Shown one piece after another: positions 23,017-34,019 of a DNA stretch of 64,000 bases. Below the pieces are notes generated by a model. The model was given only the letters and a program-made list of their open reading frames with translations, did not search any database and was not told the DNA's origin. The first letter of the stretch is position 1, and the number at the start of each line of letters is the position of its first letter. Both the position numbers and the translations under genes were made by a program. This stretch comes from Paratinospora sagittata (Eukaryota > Streptophyta > Magnoliopsida > Ranunculales > Menispermaceae), in NCBI GenBank assembly GCA_035771175.1, contig CM069604.1, positions 17,547,115 to 17,611,114 on the forward strand, in the 5' to 3' direction.

Positions 23017-23556
23017 ATGCAGATGTCTGAAAATGATATCGATGGATATAGTGATTCACACACGCAATGGCCTCCTTGGCAACCTGTGGCGACTCATCCA
23101 GGATCTGAGTCAAGTCATAACTACTTTCCATCACCAACTCCATCGCCACACAGACAACGATCTTTTTCGCCAGAGCGCGCATGGCTTTTCCGTAAAAGTT
23201 TTGCCCAAAACAATCCCGTGACCTCATCTTGGCAGGACCTTCTACCAAACTTGCCAGGCGGCCGGATTCGAGTAACAACACGAAAAAACATCCCACTGCT
23301 CAACCTACCTTCCCTTAAACGATGCAACCAGCGCCCTACACCACCATCTGTTAAGCAAAGGTTGGAATCTTCTGAGGATGAATCCGACTCCATTTGCTCT
23401 CCATGGTTTCATGATGTTGACGATTCCACCGGCCACAGTCCCATTCAGGGACCTTACAGGCACTACCCTAAGCTAGCGAACGATGGCGACGACATTGAAT
23501 CTCATGCAGATAGCATCATGACTACTTGGACTGATTTCGAGGGCGAATTCATTTAA
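23017..23556 (+). CDS. ORF3, intact accessory protein of element B
   Basis: Uninterrupted 179-codon frame between pol and the PPT, starting MQMSENDIDG. An alternative start at 23023 (MSENDIDG) would follow directly on the acceptor-like AG. The N-terminal 60 residues are rich in Ser, Pro, His and Arg (SPTPSPHRQRSFSPERAWLF). The middle is basic. The C-terminal third is acidic (SSEDESDSICS, LANDGDDIESHAD) and ends FEGEFI next to the PPT. There is no signal peptide, hydrophobic segment, zinc finger or coiled coil, so it is not an envelope-like protein. Homologous broken copies exist in A and C. I do not recognise the family. It is the only undamaged coding frame in the element. Confidence 0.7.
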   Translation: MQMSENDIDGYSDSHTQWPPWQPVATHPGSESSHNYFPSPTPSPHRQRSFSPERAWLFRKSFAQNNPVTSSWQDLLPNLPGGRIRVTTRKNIPLLNLPSLKRCNQRPTPPSVKQRLESSEDESDSICSPWFHDVDDSTGHSPIQGPYRHYPKLANDGDDIESHADSIMTTWTDFEGEFI

Positions 23557-23568
23557 GGGGGGGTAGAG
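23555..23568 (+). other. Polypurine tract of element B
   Basis: AAGGGGGGGTAGAG directly before the 3' LTR. It overlaps the ORF3 stop codon by two bases. Confidence 0.85.
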
Positions 23569-24914
23569 TGCAATACCCTAGGTTTGAACAAAATAAAAAT
23601 AAAAAAATTTGTCTCGGGTACCTGTCCGAACGTTCCGGCGCAATTTTTCCTATTTAAGGAACCCCTCCCCCTCCTCATTTCTCACACCAAAATCACCCCT
23701 CCTTGTGATTTTCCTTCTCTCTTTCACTCATTTTGAGTTTTTATCTTCTCTTTTGAGACTCTCTGTGAGGTGCAACGCGATTCTGCCCGGGGGAAGGCGC
23801 CAGTTTTCAAAGGAGTTTTTATCTGAAGGTGAGGAACGAAACATAGGTTTGCGTGTCTTATAACTTTTATTAAAGTTTACATTCATTTACCATTATGTCT
23901 ACTACTCATTTACACTGCATTATTGCATATAATGTTTATTCTTGTCATACTTATGCCTGTATATTTGGAGTTCATGTATTACATTGTTGTTATGCCGGAT
24001 TTGTGGTCAATCTGGCTCAACCAGACTCAGTCTTGTCCTTAGTAACTTTAAATAGTGAATGGGAGGCAGCGTGCAGCTCTAAACGATTGGTATTTAAGTA
24101 GACCTCGTGTCTCACCTCTCAACGAGAGACTGATCTGGTTGGTCTTATTTGAAAGATATTAGCTTATACAAGTAATACTGAATGTCCTAACCTTGCACTT
24201 AGTGATACCGACCCTGATAAGGATCACCAGACGTTGCCAAATCCTGTCTAAATGTTAAGTAAAGACCAGACTAGTTCATGCATTGGCATCATACATAGCA
24301 CCACCTAGGGACGTATGCGGTTTATGATTCGTAGAATAGTTAGAAGCCATGCTCACTATTCATTATATTTTTCTGGAGAAGGACGTACAATGAGAACCTG
24401 GCTACTCCTGGGGAGGGACATCTGTACGTGAATCCAGAGCGTCATTCCTGAGGAGGGACGTACAATGAGAACCCGGCTACTCCTGGGGAGGGACATCTGT
24501 ACGTGAACTCAGGCGATGTACAATCATCAAAGCAATACGAGACGGTGTCATGCATACATACATGTTGGATTGATTATGATGCTCTGATGTGTATTTAAGA
24601 TATTTGATTATGAAGTTTGATTTATTAATTGTTATATTCACGAACTATTTTACCCACTGAGCCTGTAGCTCACCCCGTTGTTATCCAATTTTCCACAGGA
24701 GATTTGGGTGGACTAGGTGCAGGTTTTTGGGCCCATATTTTTGTACCCTTTGTATTATTCATTGGGGATTTTGGGAGGATGTTCCCTTAACTATTCATGT
24801 ACAAATATATCTGAAATTAATGAAATCAGACTTGTACTTAATCCTATTTCCGCGCACTCAGTTATTGTTATAATGCATTCGGGCCCCGTCCGTGAGTATC
24901 CCGCCGGTTTAGGC
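23569..24914 (+). repeat. 3' LTR of element B, end truncated
   Basis: Begins TGCAATACCCTAGG and follows the family LTR to about CCCGCCGGTTTAGGC, then breaks before the terminal GTGTGACA. It has two 75-bp modules at about 24386 and 24458. It is joined to an inverted LTR piece of element C, with the few bases GCG shared at the break. Confidence 0.85.
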
Positions 24915-25115
24915 GCGTTTCACCACACAGAGAGTCTCAGAAATAGAGTCTCAAAAGAGAAGACAAAAACTCAAAATGAGTAAAAGAGAGAAGGAAAATC
25001 AGAAGGAGGAGTGATTTTGGTGTGAGAAATGAGGAGGGGGGAGAGGTTCTTAAATCGGAAAAATGGTGCCTGAACAATTTTTTTTTGTTTGTTTGTGCAA
25101 ACCTAGGGTACTACA
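24915..25115 (-). repeat. 3' LTR remnant of element C
   Basis: On the minus strand it begins with the LTR start (TGTAGTACCCTAGGTTTGC) and reaches the GAGACTCTCTGTGTGG region, about the first 200 bp of the LTR. The rest was lost at the junction with B. Confidence 0.85.
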
Positions 25116-25665
25116 CTTTACCCCCCTTAAAAGGATTTCGCCCTCGAAATTAGTCAAGTAGTCATGATAGTTATCTGCGTGAGATTCACTGTCGTCGTCA
25201 TCATTTGCTAGTTCTGGGTAATGCCTGTATGGTCCCTGAATGGCACTGTGGCCGGTGGAATCCTCAACATCATGAAACCACAGAGAGCAAATGGAGTCGG
25301 ATTCGTCCTCAGAAGATTCCAACCTTTGCTTAGCAGATGGTGGTGTAGGGTGCTGGTCGCATCGTTTAAGGGGGGGTAGGTTGAGCGGTGGGATGCTTTT
25401 TCATGTTGTTGCTCGACTTCGGCCGCCTGACAATTGTTGTAGAAGATCCTGCCAAGATGAGGGCATGGGATTGTTTTGAGCAAAATTATTACAAAAAAGC
25501 CATTCGCTCTGGCGATAAGGATCGTTGTCTGTGTGGTGATGAAGTTGGTGATACAAAGTAGTTGTGACTAGACTCAAATCTTGGAGGAGTCGCCACAGGT
25601 GGCCAAGGAGGCCATTGCGTGTGTGCGTCACTATATCCATCGATATTATTTTCAGACATCTGCAT
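25116..25665 (-). pseudogene. ORF3 of element C, broken, plus PPT
   Basis: Starts at 25665 after TATGCAG and is homologous to B ORF3 (SHTQWPPW region, PMPSSWQDLL, ESSEDESDSICS, GPYRHYPELAND). Frameshifts near 25500 and 25350 split it. The acidic C-terminal block is well conserved. The minus-strand PPT TTAAGGGGGGTAAAG lies at 25116-25130 next to the LTR. Confidence 0.7.
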
Positions 25666-25789
25666 AATTATTCAAGTGAAACAATGTCTTAAGATATTTG
25701 TAACCAAAGTTTCATCATTTTATTGATAAGTGAAATAGTACAATGTATCGCATCATCAATTATTACTAGAAAACAATTTAGGGTATTTC

Positions 25790-28700
25790 TGTTTAATTGT
25801 TGCTTCTAGTTCTCATGTTGCTTCCTCTACTCCGTGGTGATCCCAGAGCACCTTCACAAGTGGTATGGTACGTCGCCTTAGTTCTTGATTTTTTCTATCC
25901 AAAATCTATATTGCTCTCTCCTGATACCTATTTCCTTCCTCAACCCGAACCTCTATTAGAGGGATGATATGCGAAGGATCAGGGCGATACTTTTGAAGCA
26001 TAGATACATGAAAAACGCCATGAACCTTTGACATGGACAATGGAAGGGACAGACGATAAGCAAGTTTGCCAATACGTTCAAAGATCTGAAATGGACCGAT
26101 ATACTGTGGGGAGAGTTTTCCTTTGATCCCAAAGCGTTTGACACCTCTTGTGGGCTGAACTTTTAAAAAAACCTAGTCCCTCTTACCAAATTCTAGAGGT
26201 TTCCTCCGCTTGTCAGCATAACTCTTCTGTCGACTTTGTGCATCACGAAGTCGCTTCTTTACTAGTGTAATCTTCTCAGAAGTCTCTTGAACTAGTTCAG
26301 GGCCCAATTGCGGTCGATCTGCCATATCTAACCAACATACCGGAGATCTGCAATGGCGACCATAGAGAGCCTCGTACGGTGCCATGCCGATACTAGTTTG
26401 GTAGCTATTGTTGTATGCAAACTCAGTTAAACTTAAGTACTTTGCCCATCCGTAATTAAAGTCCAAAATGCAACACCGTAACATGTCTTTCGAGATTTGG
26501 ATGAGAGGCTCTGACTGCCCATCAGTCTGAGGATGAAAGGCTATGCTCATGGTGGTCTTAGAGCCCATTCTACTCTGAAAGCTTTGCCAAAACTTTGATA
26601 TGAATCGAGGGGCTCGATCAGAGACGATCGTGAGTGGTATCCAATGGAGGCGTACGATCCCTCTTTCATATAGTTCGGCAAGCTTGGCGAGGTTATCCGT
26701 GAACATTATTGGCAAGAAGTGTGCAGATTTGTAAGTCTTTCAATGATAACCCAGATAGCATCTTGCCCTTTATTATTTCGAGGCAAGGCTATAACAAAAT
26801 CTATTGCGATGTTCTCCCACTTCCATTCTCCAATAGGTAACGGCTGGAGAAGTCCAGAGAGAAGTCTTTGTTCAGCCTTAACTTGCTGGCAAACGAGACA
26901 TCGAGCAAAGAAGTGTGCAATCGCCTTCTTCATTCCAAAAAACCAAAATTGTCGCTTCACATCCTTGTACATCTTGTCACCCCAGGATGCATAGTGAACC
27001 TCGAACAGTGCATTTCAGTGAGCATTTTTTTCTGAACCTCATGATCATTCTGTAGACAGATACATTTTTTATAGCAAACGGCCCCGTCTTCAGAGACCGA
27101 CCAGTGAGGAAGGTTCTGTCCGCTGAGTAGAAGTTCTTGTTTCTCCATTAACATAGGGTCGTTGGCTTGAGCTGCTGAAATCGTTCGAACCAGCTCAGAG
27201 TTGGCTGACAATTGAGAAAGTCGTGATCTTGCGCCCTCCTCGATCAGTTGTAGGTTAAAATTCTCCATCTTCATAGTCAACTTCCCCATTTCGAAGTTAA
27301 GAGTGCAAACAACATAAGATTTTCTACTCAGGGCATCAGCCACAACATTGGCCTTACCGGGATGGTACTGGAGTTAAAAGTCATAATCTTTCAAGAATTC
27401 CAACCATCATCTTTGGCGGAGGTTTAGGTCACTCTGGGTGTAGATGTACTTAAGACTCTTGTGATCCGAGAAGACCTCAAACCTTTCACCGTATAGGTAA
27501 TGACGCCATAGCTTCAGTGCAAATACGAAAATTGCAAGTTCCAAGTCATGTGTTGGGTAATTGCCCTCATGAATCTTCAGTTGCCTCGAGGCATATGCCA
27601 CAACTTGGGCTTCTTGCATTAGTACGACACCTAAGCCTTGGAGAGAGGCGTCGGTGTATAGTGAAAATCCAAGTGCATTTCTTGGAGTGATGAGTACTGG
27701 TGTCGTCATGAGGCGCTTCTTCAATTCCTGAAATAATGTTTCACAGGCGGGATTCAAGATTAATCGCACGTCTTTTCGAGTGAGCTTTGTCATAGGTTTA
27801 GCAATCTTTGAGAAGTCTTTGATGAAGCGTCTGTAATAGCCAGCCAAACCAAGAAAACTCCTAATCTGAGTAACAGTGGTAGGCGGCTCCCAGTTTAAAA
27901 CCGTTTCAACCTTAGAAACATCCACCTCAATGCCATTGCCTGAAACCACATGGCCTAGGAATTGAACTCGCTTCGCCCAAAATTCGCACTTACTCAACTT
28001 TGCATACAACTGGTGGCTTTTCAAGGTCTGGAGGACTATCTTCAGATGTATCTAATGGTCTTCTTCGATTAAGGAATATATGAAGATATCGTCCACAAAA
28101 AACACCACAAATCGGTCCAAGTATAACCTGAAGATGCGGTTCATCAAATCCATGAATGCAACAGGTGCATTAGTTAGACCGAACGGCATGACCAAGAACT
28201 CGTAGTGACCGTACCGAGTTCTGAATGCTGTTTTGGTAATGTCCAACTCTCGGATGTGGAGTTGGTGATAACTGTATCGTAAATCAATCTTAGAGAAGTA
28301 TTTGGCATCTCGAAGTTGGTCAAACAAGTCATCGATCCTGGGCAACGGGTATCTGTTCTTAATGGTGACGTTATTCAGCTTGCGATAGTCGATGCAAAGT
28401 CGTAACAAACCATCTTTTTTGCGAACAAACAGAACTGGAGCGCCCTAGGGTGATGAACTTTTTCTGATGAACCCATTACTCTCTAATTCCTTCAGTTGTT
28501 TGTCAAATTCGACTAGCTCTACATTTGACATTCTTTATGGTGGAATTGAGATAGGCCCGGTCCCAGGTATGAGATTGATTTCAAAATTGAATTCCCTAAC
28601 CGGAGGTGGACCAGGAAGGTCATTTAGAAAAATTGTTGGGAATTCAGATATTACCGGGACATTGTGTACTTTAAGAGGGTACAGTGCTGGTGATTCATTT

Positions 28701-29130
28701 TCATCACCAAGGGATAGAGCTCGAAGCTGTGCCTTGAGAAGTGCAACAGTCGAGTTGTGTATCCATTTCCTTGTTCCTTGAATCTTGACAAACTCTCCCG
28801 TGGGCAAGGTTAACTAAACTTGCTTCTTCATAGAAATCGATCTTTGCATTCAGTGGTGCGAGCCAGTCCATGCCGAGGATGATGTCGAAGTCTTCAATGT
28901 CCATCACAAAAAGATCTGCATATATCATTTGTCCTGCCATTTGAAGCTCACATCGAGAACACTGCAAATTCACGTCAGTACCAGATCCTAAAGGTGACGT
29001 GACATGGATTGTGATTTCTGTGGGTTCAAGATGCAACCCTAAATGTCTTACCAATGCAGACGATATAAAAGAATGCATAGCACCCGAATCGACCAAGACA
29101 TGCACCATTGTATTGAACAAGAGAAATGTA
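25790..29130 (-). pseudogene. pol: Pol of element C
   Basis: Protease active site VDSGAMHSFI lies near 29090. RT reads over about 28440-28050 with [31 protein letters not shown] and [10 protein letters not shown]. The connection and RNase H regions lie at about 28024-27300 (VADALSRK-type end MADALSRK near 27340). Integrase has an HHCC-like finger (HFFARCLVCQQVKAEQR), WVIIERLT, IVSDRAPRF (the usual DRDPRF Asp is changed) and HPQTDGQSEP. The chromodomain end is near 25880-25790. It is broken by frameshifts (about 26720, 27380, 28050, 28450) and stops. This is the most complete pol of the three copies. Confidence 0.85.
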
Positions 29131-30433
29131 CCTTTGACTACATTGTTGTCTAGGAGGGGTTGTTGAGCGATAGCAAACGCTCTGCTTAGTTTTGGTTGCC
29201 CTTGGTTCTGCTAGTTCTACTTGGGTTGGGCATTAGCAGCAGGTTGTGTTTGTTGGACTGGAACAACGGGAATAGGCTGCTGAAGGTGCGGACAGGCATT
29301 TCTTACATGGCCCTGCTGGCCGCAGTTGTAACACGTCAGCCTCTATTGCTGATGGTTCTGTTGGCCATGCTGATTGTGGTGCACCACCTCTGCCATTGCA
29401 GTTTCGACGGCCACCCCTGCCATTACTGCCATGATTGCAAAAACCCTGATGGCCAGGGTTAAATGGTTCAGCCGCAGGTGTCGTGGCCTCATTCTTCTTA
29501 ATAGGGTCTGTGAGGTTTGGGTTTTGATTATAGTAGGGCTTCTTCTTGTTGCCCTGTTGCGAGCCCTGTTGGGAAAACGTTGTAGGCTATTTTTCTGAAT
29601 TCAGTCTCTGCTCCTGCACAATCTTCTCCTGCTCAAAGCTCATGGCCTTGTTAACGACCTCACTGTAAATCTTGAGTTCCAAGATCGACAAGGCTTGTCA
29701 AATGTAAGGATGAAGGCCATTGTAGAATTTATTGGTCTTGTCTTGCTCTGTTGAGATAGTGGAGAGAGAGTAGACCGATAATTCTTTAAACTTGCCAGCG
29801 TACTCCTTGACTGTCATGCCACCTTAGTATAGTTTGGCGAACTCTTGGCGCTTCTACCTCTTCACTGCGCCGGAGAAGTACTCATCAATAAACAGTGACT
29901 CGAACTATTGCCAAGTCATGTCCGTAGTGTTGACCCTTGGGTCCTCTTTTACTGTTATCCACCATGTATTTGCTCCACCAATAAGTTTGTAGGTCGCAAG
30001 TGGAATCTTTCGAGCCTCATCGACTCCCATTGCATCGAGAGCCTTCTTTGAATCATCCAGTCATTTCTGAACCTCTTCAGCGTTAATGGTGCCAGCAAAA
30101 GTAAGAGGTTGTAGCCTCTTGTACTTCGTAATCTGGTCGGTTTGAGTCTCCGACCCAGATCTCACAGGTGCCTGAACAGTGACAGCTTGATTGGTCGCGG
30201 TCTCACGAACGGCCACCTGAACAGTTACTTTCATTTCCTCGATAAATCCGACGAAAAAGACTTCCATACTCGAAGGGTGTGGGTTGTGGTGGCACTGCCT
30301 GCCCAGACGTAGTGGCAGTGTCAGGTGTGACCTGTGTTGTCATCGGAGGCGACGGTTCCTGGTTCTGAATCTCAGGAGGTGCCTCCTCGGTTGGACGGAC
30401 AGTACGTGGCCTTCATCTCTTCCTAGTTTGCAT
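29131..30433 (-). pseudogene. gag: Gag of element C
   Basis: Starts at ATG 30433 (MQTRKR-type). The gag core and CCHC knuckle region (near 29330-29290) match copies A and B, but the frame is cut by many stops and a deletion around 29380. Only short open stretches remain, for example SMEVFFVGFIEEMKVTVQVAV. Confidence 0.75.
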
Positions 30434-31210
30434 TTTCTCACTGGCAAGGAGAAAATAAAACCATGATTTAGGAACTATAGCCAAGTATAATGTTATGGTA
30501 TTCTTAGCAACAATTTCGAGAGTACTACAATAAAAACCACCTATTTTTCTAAGTATAGTGTAAGGTTTTTGTTGAGGAATCAAAGAATCTTATGTGCTTC
30601 GTATGTTTGGCCATGGTGTAAAAACAAGGTTAGAATTTTTATATAATCAGTATAAAACTTTGCAAGTATTTCAAATGTTTTGGTTCTGGTTTTTGTGAAC
30701 ATACATATATATTTCATTGAAAATCCATACGAGTCATAAAAATTCTAAGATTTTCCTCGGTAAGTATCCTGATCTAACGTTCTACCGCAATCTTATGTAT
30801 TCAAACTCTTTCGCTTAGTCTTTTCGATTATTATCCAAATTCATGTGTCCCACACCACATGAATTTGGTAATAAGGGTGTCAACCAAGTTAAGTTGTACG
30901 AACACGGTTTTTATAAAACATCGGCTGAATAGTAGTTTACTAATAGTATCGTCCATGTTTACTCGTCCCATACCGTGTAAACTTAGTGATAATGTTAGTA
31001 ATGCAACTTTCTCCAAATGTTTCTTTTCACACAAGGTCGTGGGTTTTCTTACTTCCATAATTTATTTAGTATCCTCCAATTTTGTTGTGTCCCATACCAC
31101 TCCAAAGTTAATGATACGAAAGAAAGAACGGTTCTAAGTCGGCCCACCAAATATAGTCTTAAACAAAACATTTCATTCATATATAAAATAAATTTTTACA
31201 ATGCCAGTGA
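30434..31210 (-). other. Hairpin leader of element C
   Basis: Same non-coding leader as in A and B. Hairpins lie at about 30836-30869, 30953-30987 and 31075-31110, with the GGTATGGGAC loop core in two and GGTGTGGGAC in the first. It has a single copy of the 103-bp unit. The acceptor-like TTCTCCTTGCCAG before gag is conserved. Confidence 0.75.
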
Positions 31211-32463
31211 TCATTCCTGATTTTCTGGCCTACTACTGCTCCTTCTAGACCTCCTGCTAGGTACAGAAAGATTGCTAGAAGAAGGTTGAGAATTTTCTCG
31301 TTGTTCTTCGACGTTTTGCATACTTGTTAACTAAGTATTTTGAGTTTCCTCTATCCGAGCAATACTAGTTACTATCACATTTAACAGCTCGAATGGCTTA
31401 GTCGATTGCCCCATCGATGGTTGATGGTTTGACTGTCCAATAGGTGGAGGGTAGGCCGTAGGCATTGGTGGAGAGTATTGGCCGTACGGTTGACTCATAG
31501 GTGCGGGGTAGTTGTTTTGACTGTATGGGGATTCCCTAACTGGAACCCCTTGGACATTTGGATATGCTTGGGTTGAAAAGTCTTGAAACCATGGGCTCAT
31601 TGAGATGTCCTGTCTTCCAAGATTTGGTGCCACAAAATTTTGTTGTTGTTGGTTCACAAGAACTTGTGGAACTGGCCGATACGGTACTTCAGGAGTTGGA
31701 AACCTTTGGTACATAGTATTGCCTTGAGTTGGCATGTTCCAGGATGGTGGATTTGCTGGAACTTCTTGTCTATCCTAATTTGGTTGAGGTTGATTTAGGG
31801 TCGCAAATAAATCTTCCTTAGAGAATAGGTGCTCGGTTAGATCATTATTCGAGGTTGGGTGTGACGTAGGGTTCTGGTTTGGCTTGTTAATTGGTACCTC
31901 CCTAACAGTAATCTTGCGTCGACTTTTTCGGTAACAACGTCATTTTTTGTCTCTAATTCTTTCACCACTTCCTCGTCAGTTACCCCTTCACTTGTGACAA
32001 ATGTCTTGAAGATAGAGGCCGTTGTAACCGCCTCAATGATCTGCTTCGAAGACTCATCAAAAGTTTTGACGTTTGCCTCGTATAGCATCCTCATGATCAA
32101 GACTCTGTAGCCGAGGAGTTCCTTTCTTAAAGGGTTTTGAATCACCCACAACATTTGTTGGATAATGATGTGAGGTAGTGAGACCTTAATTTTCTTCTCT
32201 ATGCAGTATAGCACAAGAGGTTGAGCCCTTGACATAGTACCTCTAGTAACCTTTTCCGGCAAGATGTTGCCTAATACAATCTTTCTAAGGCCGGCAAGAT
32301 GTGGTTTAAGGAGATTGTTTGGGAGGTTGGCGTACGTCGATTGGGTGTACGGGTTTTTGGCGAGGCAATTGAACAACTTTTCGTTGGACTCCGCGATCTC
32401 TGCAATTGTCTGGGGTTCGTGTGGATCAATAATTCTATCTTCAATCGAAATCTCCATAAGTTG
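31211..32463 (-). pseudogene. ORF0 of element C, 5'-truncated
   Basis: Covers about the last 415 codons of ORF0, from the LMEISIEDRIIDPHEP region to the TGA at 31211-31213. The N-terminal domain stretch LLKPHLAGLRKIVLGNILPEK and the Pro/Asn/Gln-rich tail are present. A deletion after EGVTDEE shifts the frame. The N-terminal 130 codons are missing where element C breaks off. Confidence 0.75.
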
Positions 32464-32489
32464 CCTCATTGGTTGATGACAACCCTTAC

Positions 32490-33475
32490 CCCCTAGTAGA
32501 GTTGCACGACGAGGGAATTCATATTATTTCTGTTGGGCGACACACTACTCTATGACAAGATTGAAACGCGAGTCCCTGTTGGTTATCTTCAATTGTTAAT
32601 GCATGTGGACATGATTAGTACATACTCATCGGGCACCGCATGTCTTGCATTTTTATATCGTCAGCTTGGATTTGAAATAAGGACCTCAGTGTGTTAGATT
32701 ATAGGGTATCTCACCTTGCTTGAGGTATACATCATTTTACATTTAACATTAATACATATCATTTGCTATGGAGATGTTTGGATCATGATTTTAATTTAAA
32801 ATGTATTTGATAGGGTTGGTTGTATGACCATTTTCTAATAATTCATCCCCGTGTCAACCTTTCTTATTACAATAATCTGCCGTGTGTGCGAATGTTGGTC
32901 CCAAAAAAGGAGATGAGATTAGATGGTGATTACGTGCTAGCATTGCATAAGGCAATCGACGCGTTACGCTCTCACGAGGTCAGTCAGAATTTTATGATGT
33001 TTACGATTTGTAATACCATTGCATTTTTATAATTAGGACTTTGAATAACATTGTATTGTTTCTGTAATTATTTTTAATGAATTTGTTCAGGTATATTGGG
33101 ACCCTTACCATGATTTGAGACAAAGTCGTCCCATCTCGAAGTTTGCATATTTTTATGGATGTATTAAATGCATGGATACCATCCTAATAGGGTTCTTCGG
33201 CAATTAGACCATGTCTAGACAATTCCTCCATGACCTCTTCGTTCATTACGAGCAACCAGGGGTTCATCAGCGAAGCAATACCATGTGAAGTACATTTTCT
33301 ATGATCATACATGGGAGAGATGTGATAGCAATGTTCTCTTTGCTCGATAACCTGGTGAGCGTCTAATACATCCATGGGATGCGGCTCCAAACTACCTTGA
33401 GTGGTTTACCTCTATATCTCACCTGATTATTGAGAACCCAACACACCAGAATGAGACCACCCCTCAATAATGACA
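32490..33475 (+). pseudogene. Plant mobile domain (PMD) protein relic with two introns
   Basis: Translated pieces match the PMD pattern: FILFLLGDTLLYDK, STYSSGTACLAFLYRQLGFE, IIGYLTLLE, then WLYDHFLIIHPRVNL, VYWDPYHDLRQ, HPNRVLRQLDHV, WDAAPNYLEWFTSISH. Two introns with canonical borders can be placed at 32725-32813 (GAG/GTATAC ... GATAG/G) and 32979-33090 (GAG/GTCAGT ... TTCAG/G), both leaving the frame in phase. Several stops and frameshifts make it a pseudogene. The left end is lost at the break with element C. PMD proteins occur both as host genes (MAIN/MAIL type) and in transposons, and I cannot tell which this was. Confidence 0.7.
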
Positions 33476-34019
33476 TATAGTTGATGATGTGGCCACCTTG
33501 GTAATAAAGTTTGCATTTATTTTTTCTTTATAACAAATTGCATATAAATGTTATTCTCATGTACTTGTTTATTTGCATTTACTATATATAACAACGAAAC
33601 ATATGAGCTCTAGAAAATCACATTACTATGGAGGTCCACGCCTGAACTAGAGTTAACTGTTTGTAGTGCGATGGTCTGCGTAGATTCAATTATTGGTGTT
33701 TTGTCTGGTGTGAACATTTAGGGCGATGAAGCTAGGCTTCCTTAATGATGGATGAAGAAACTGGGCCATCGAACCCAAGGGGCGAAGAAGCAGGCCCGTC
33801 AGTGGTTCGAACATATTTTTGCAAGCATAAAGGACAGTAACTTCATTAGTGGTTGTTTTATGTTTTTTTTTTCTTTTTGTTTTCTGAGTACATGTACAAA
33901 ATTGATACTATTTTGAAGAAACTTGATGAAGAAAGTTGATACTATTTTGAACATTTTGGTGAATAAAATACATACAAATCTGTTATATTTTTGTATAACG
34001 GCGTGGAATGGTGTCACAC
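33476..34019. other. Unassigned stretch
   Basis: A/T-rich sequence after the PMD relic. I see no reading frame, LTR end or repeat that I can name. It may be decayed 3' part of the PMD relic. Confidence 0.4.

Larger units (their letters stand above)
12473..24914 (+). mobile_element. Chromovirus copy B with stacked 5' LTRs (family ABC)
   Basis: Plus-strand copy of the same family as A. It consists of two truncated LTRs (12473-13642, 13643-14135), one complete 5' LTR (14136-15613), the internal region and a 3' LTR (23569-24914) missing its last bases. Order is leader, ORF0, hairpin leader, gag, pol, ORF3, PPT. Stops, a frameshift in RT, a D-to-N change in the protease and a deletion inside integrase make it inactive. 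No flanking duplication can be checked because the right end is fused to copy C. Confidence 0.9.
24915..32463 (-). mobile_element. Chromovirus copy C, 5'-truncated (family ABC)
   Basis: Minus-strand copy. A 200-bp remnant of the 3' LTR (24915-25115) is followed by PPT, ORF3, pol, gag, the hairpin leader and most of ORF0. Similarity stops at about 32463 inside ORF0, so the rest of ORF0, the leader, PBS and 5' LTR are gone. RT and integrase catalytic regions are better preserved than in A and B. Frameshifts and stops are present. Confidence 0.9.

Noticed and set aside
23017..23556. ORF3 as an envelope-like gene
   Set aside because: Position would fit, but there is no signal peptide, transmembrane segment or coiled coil.
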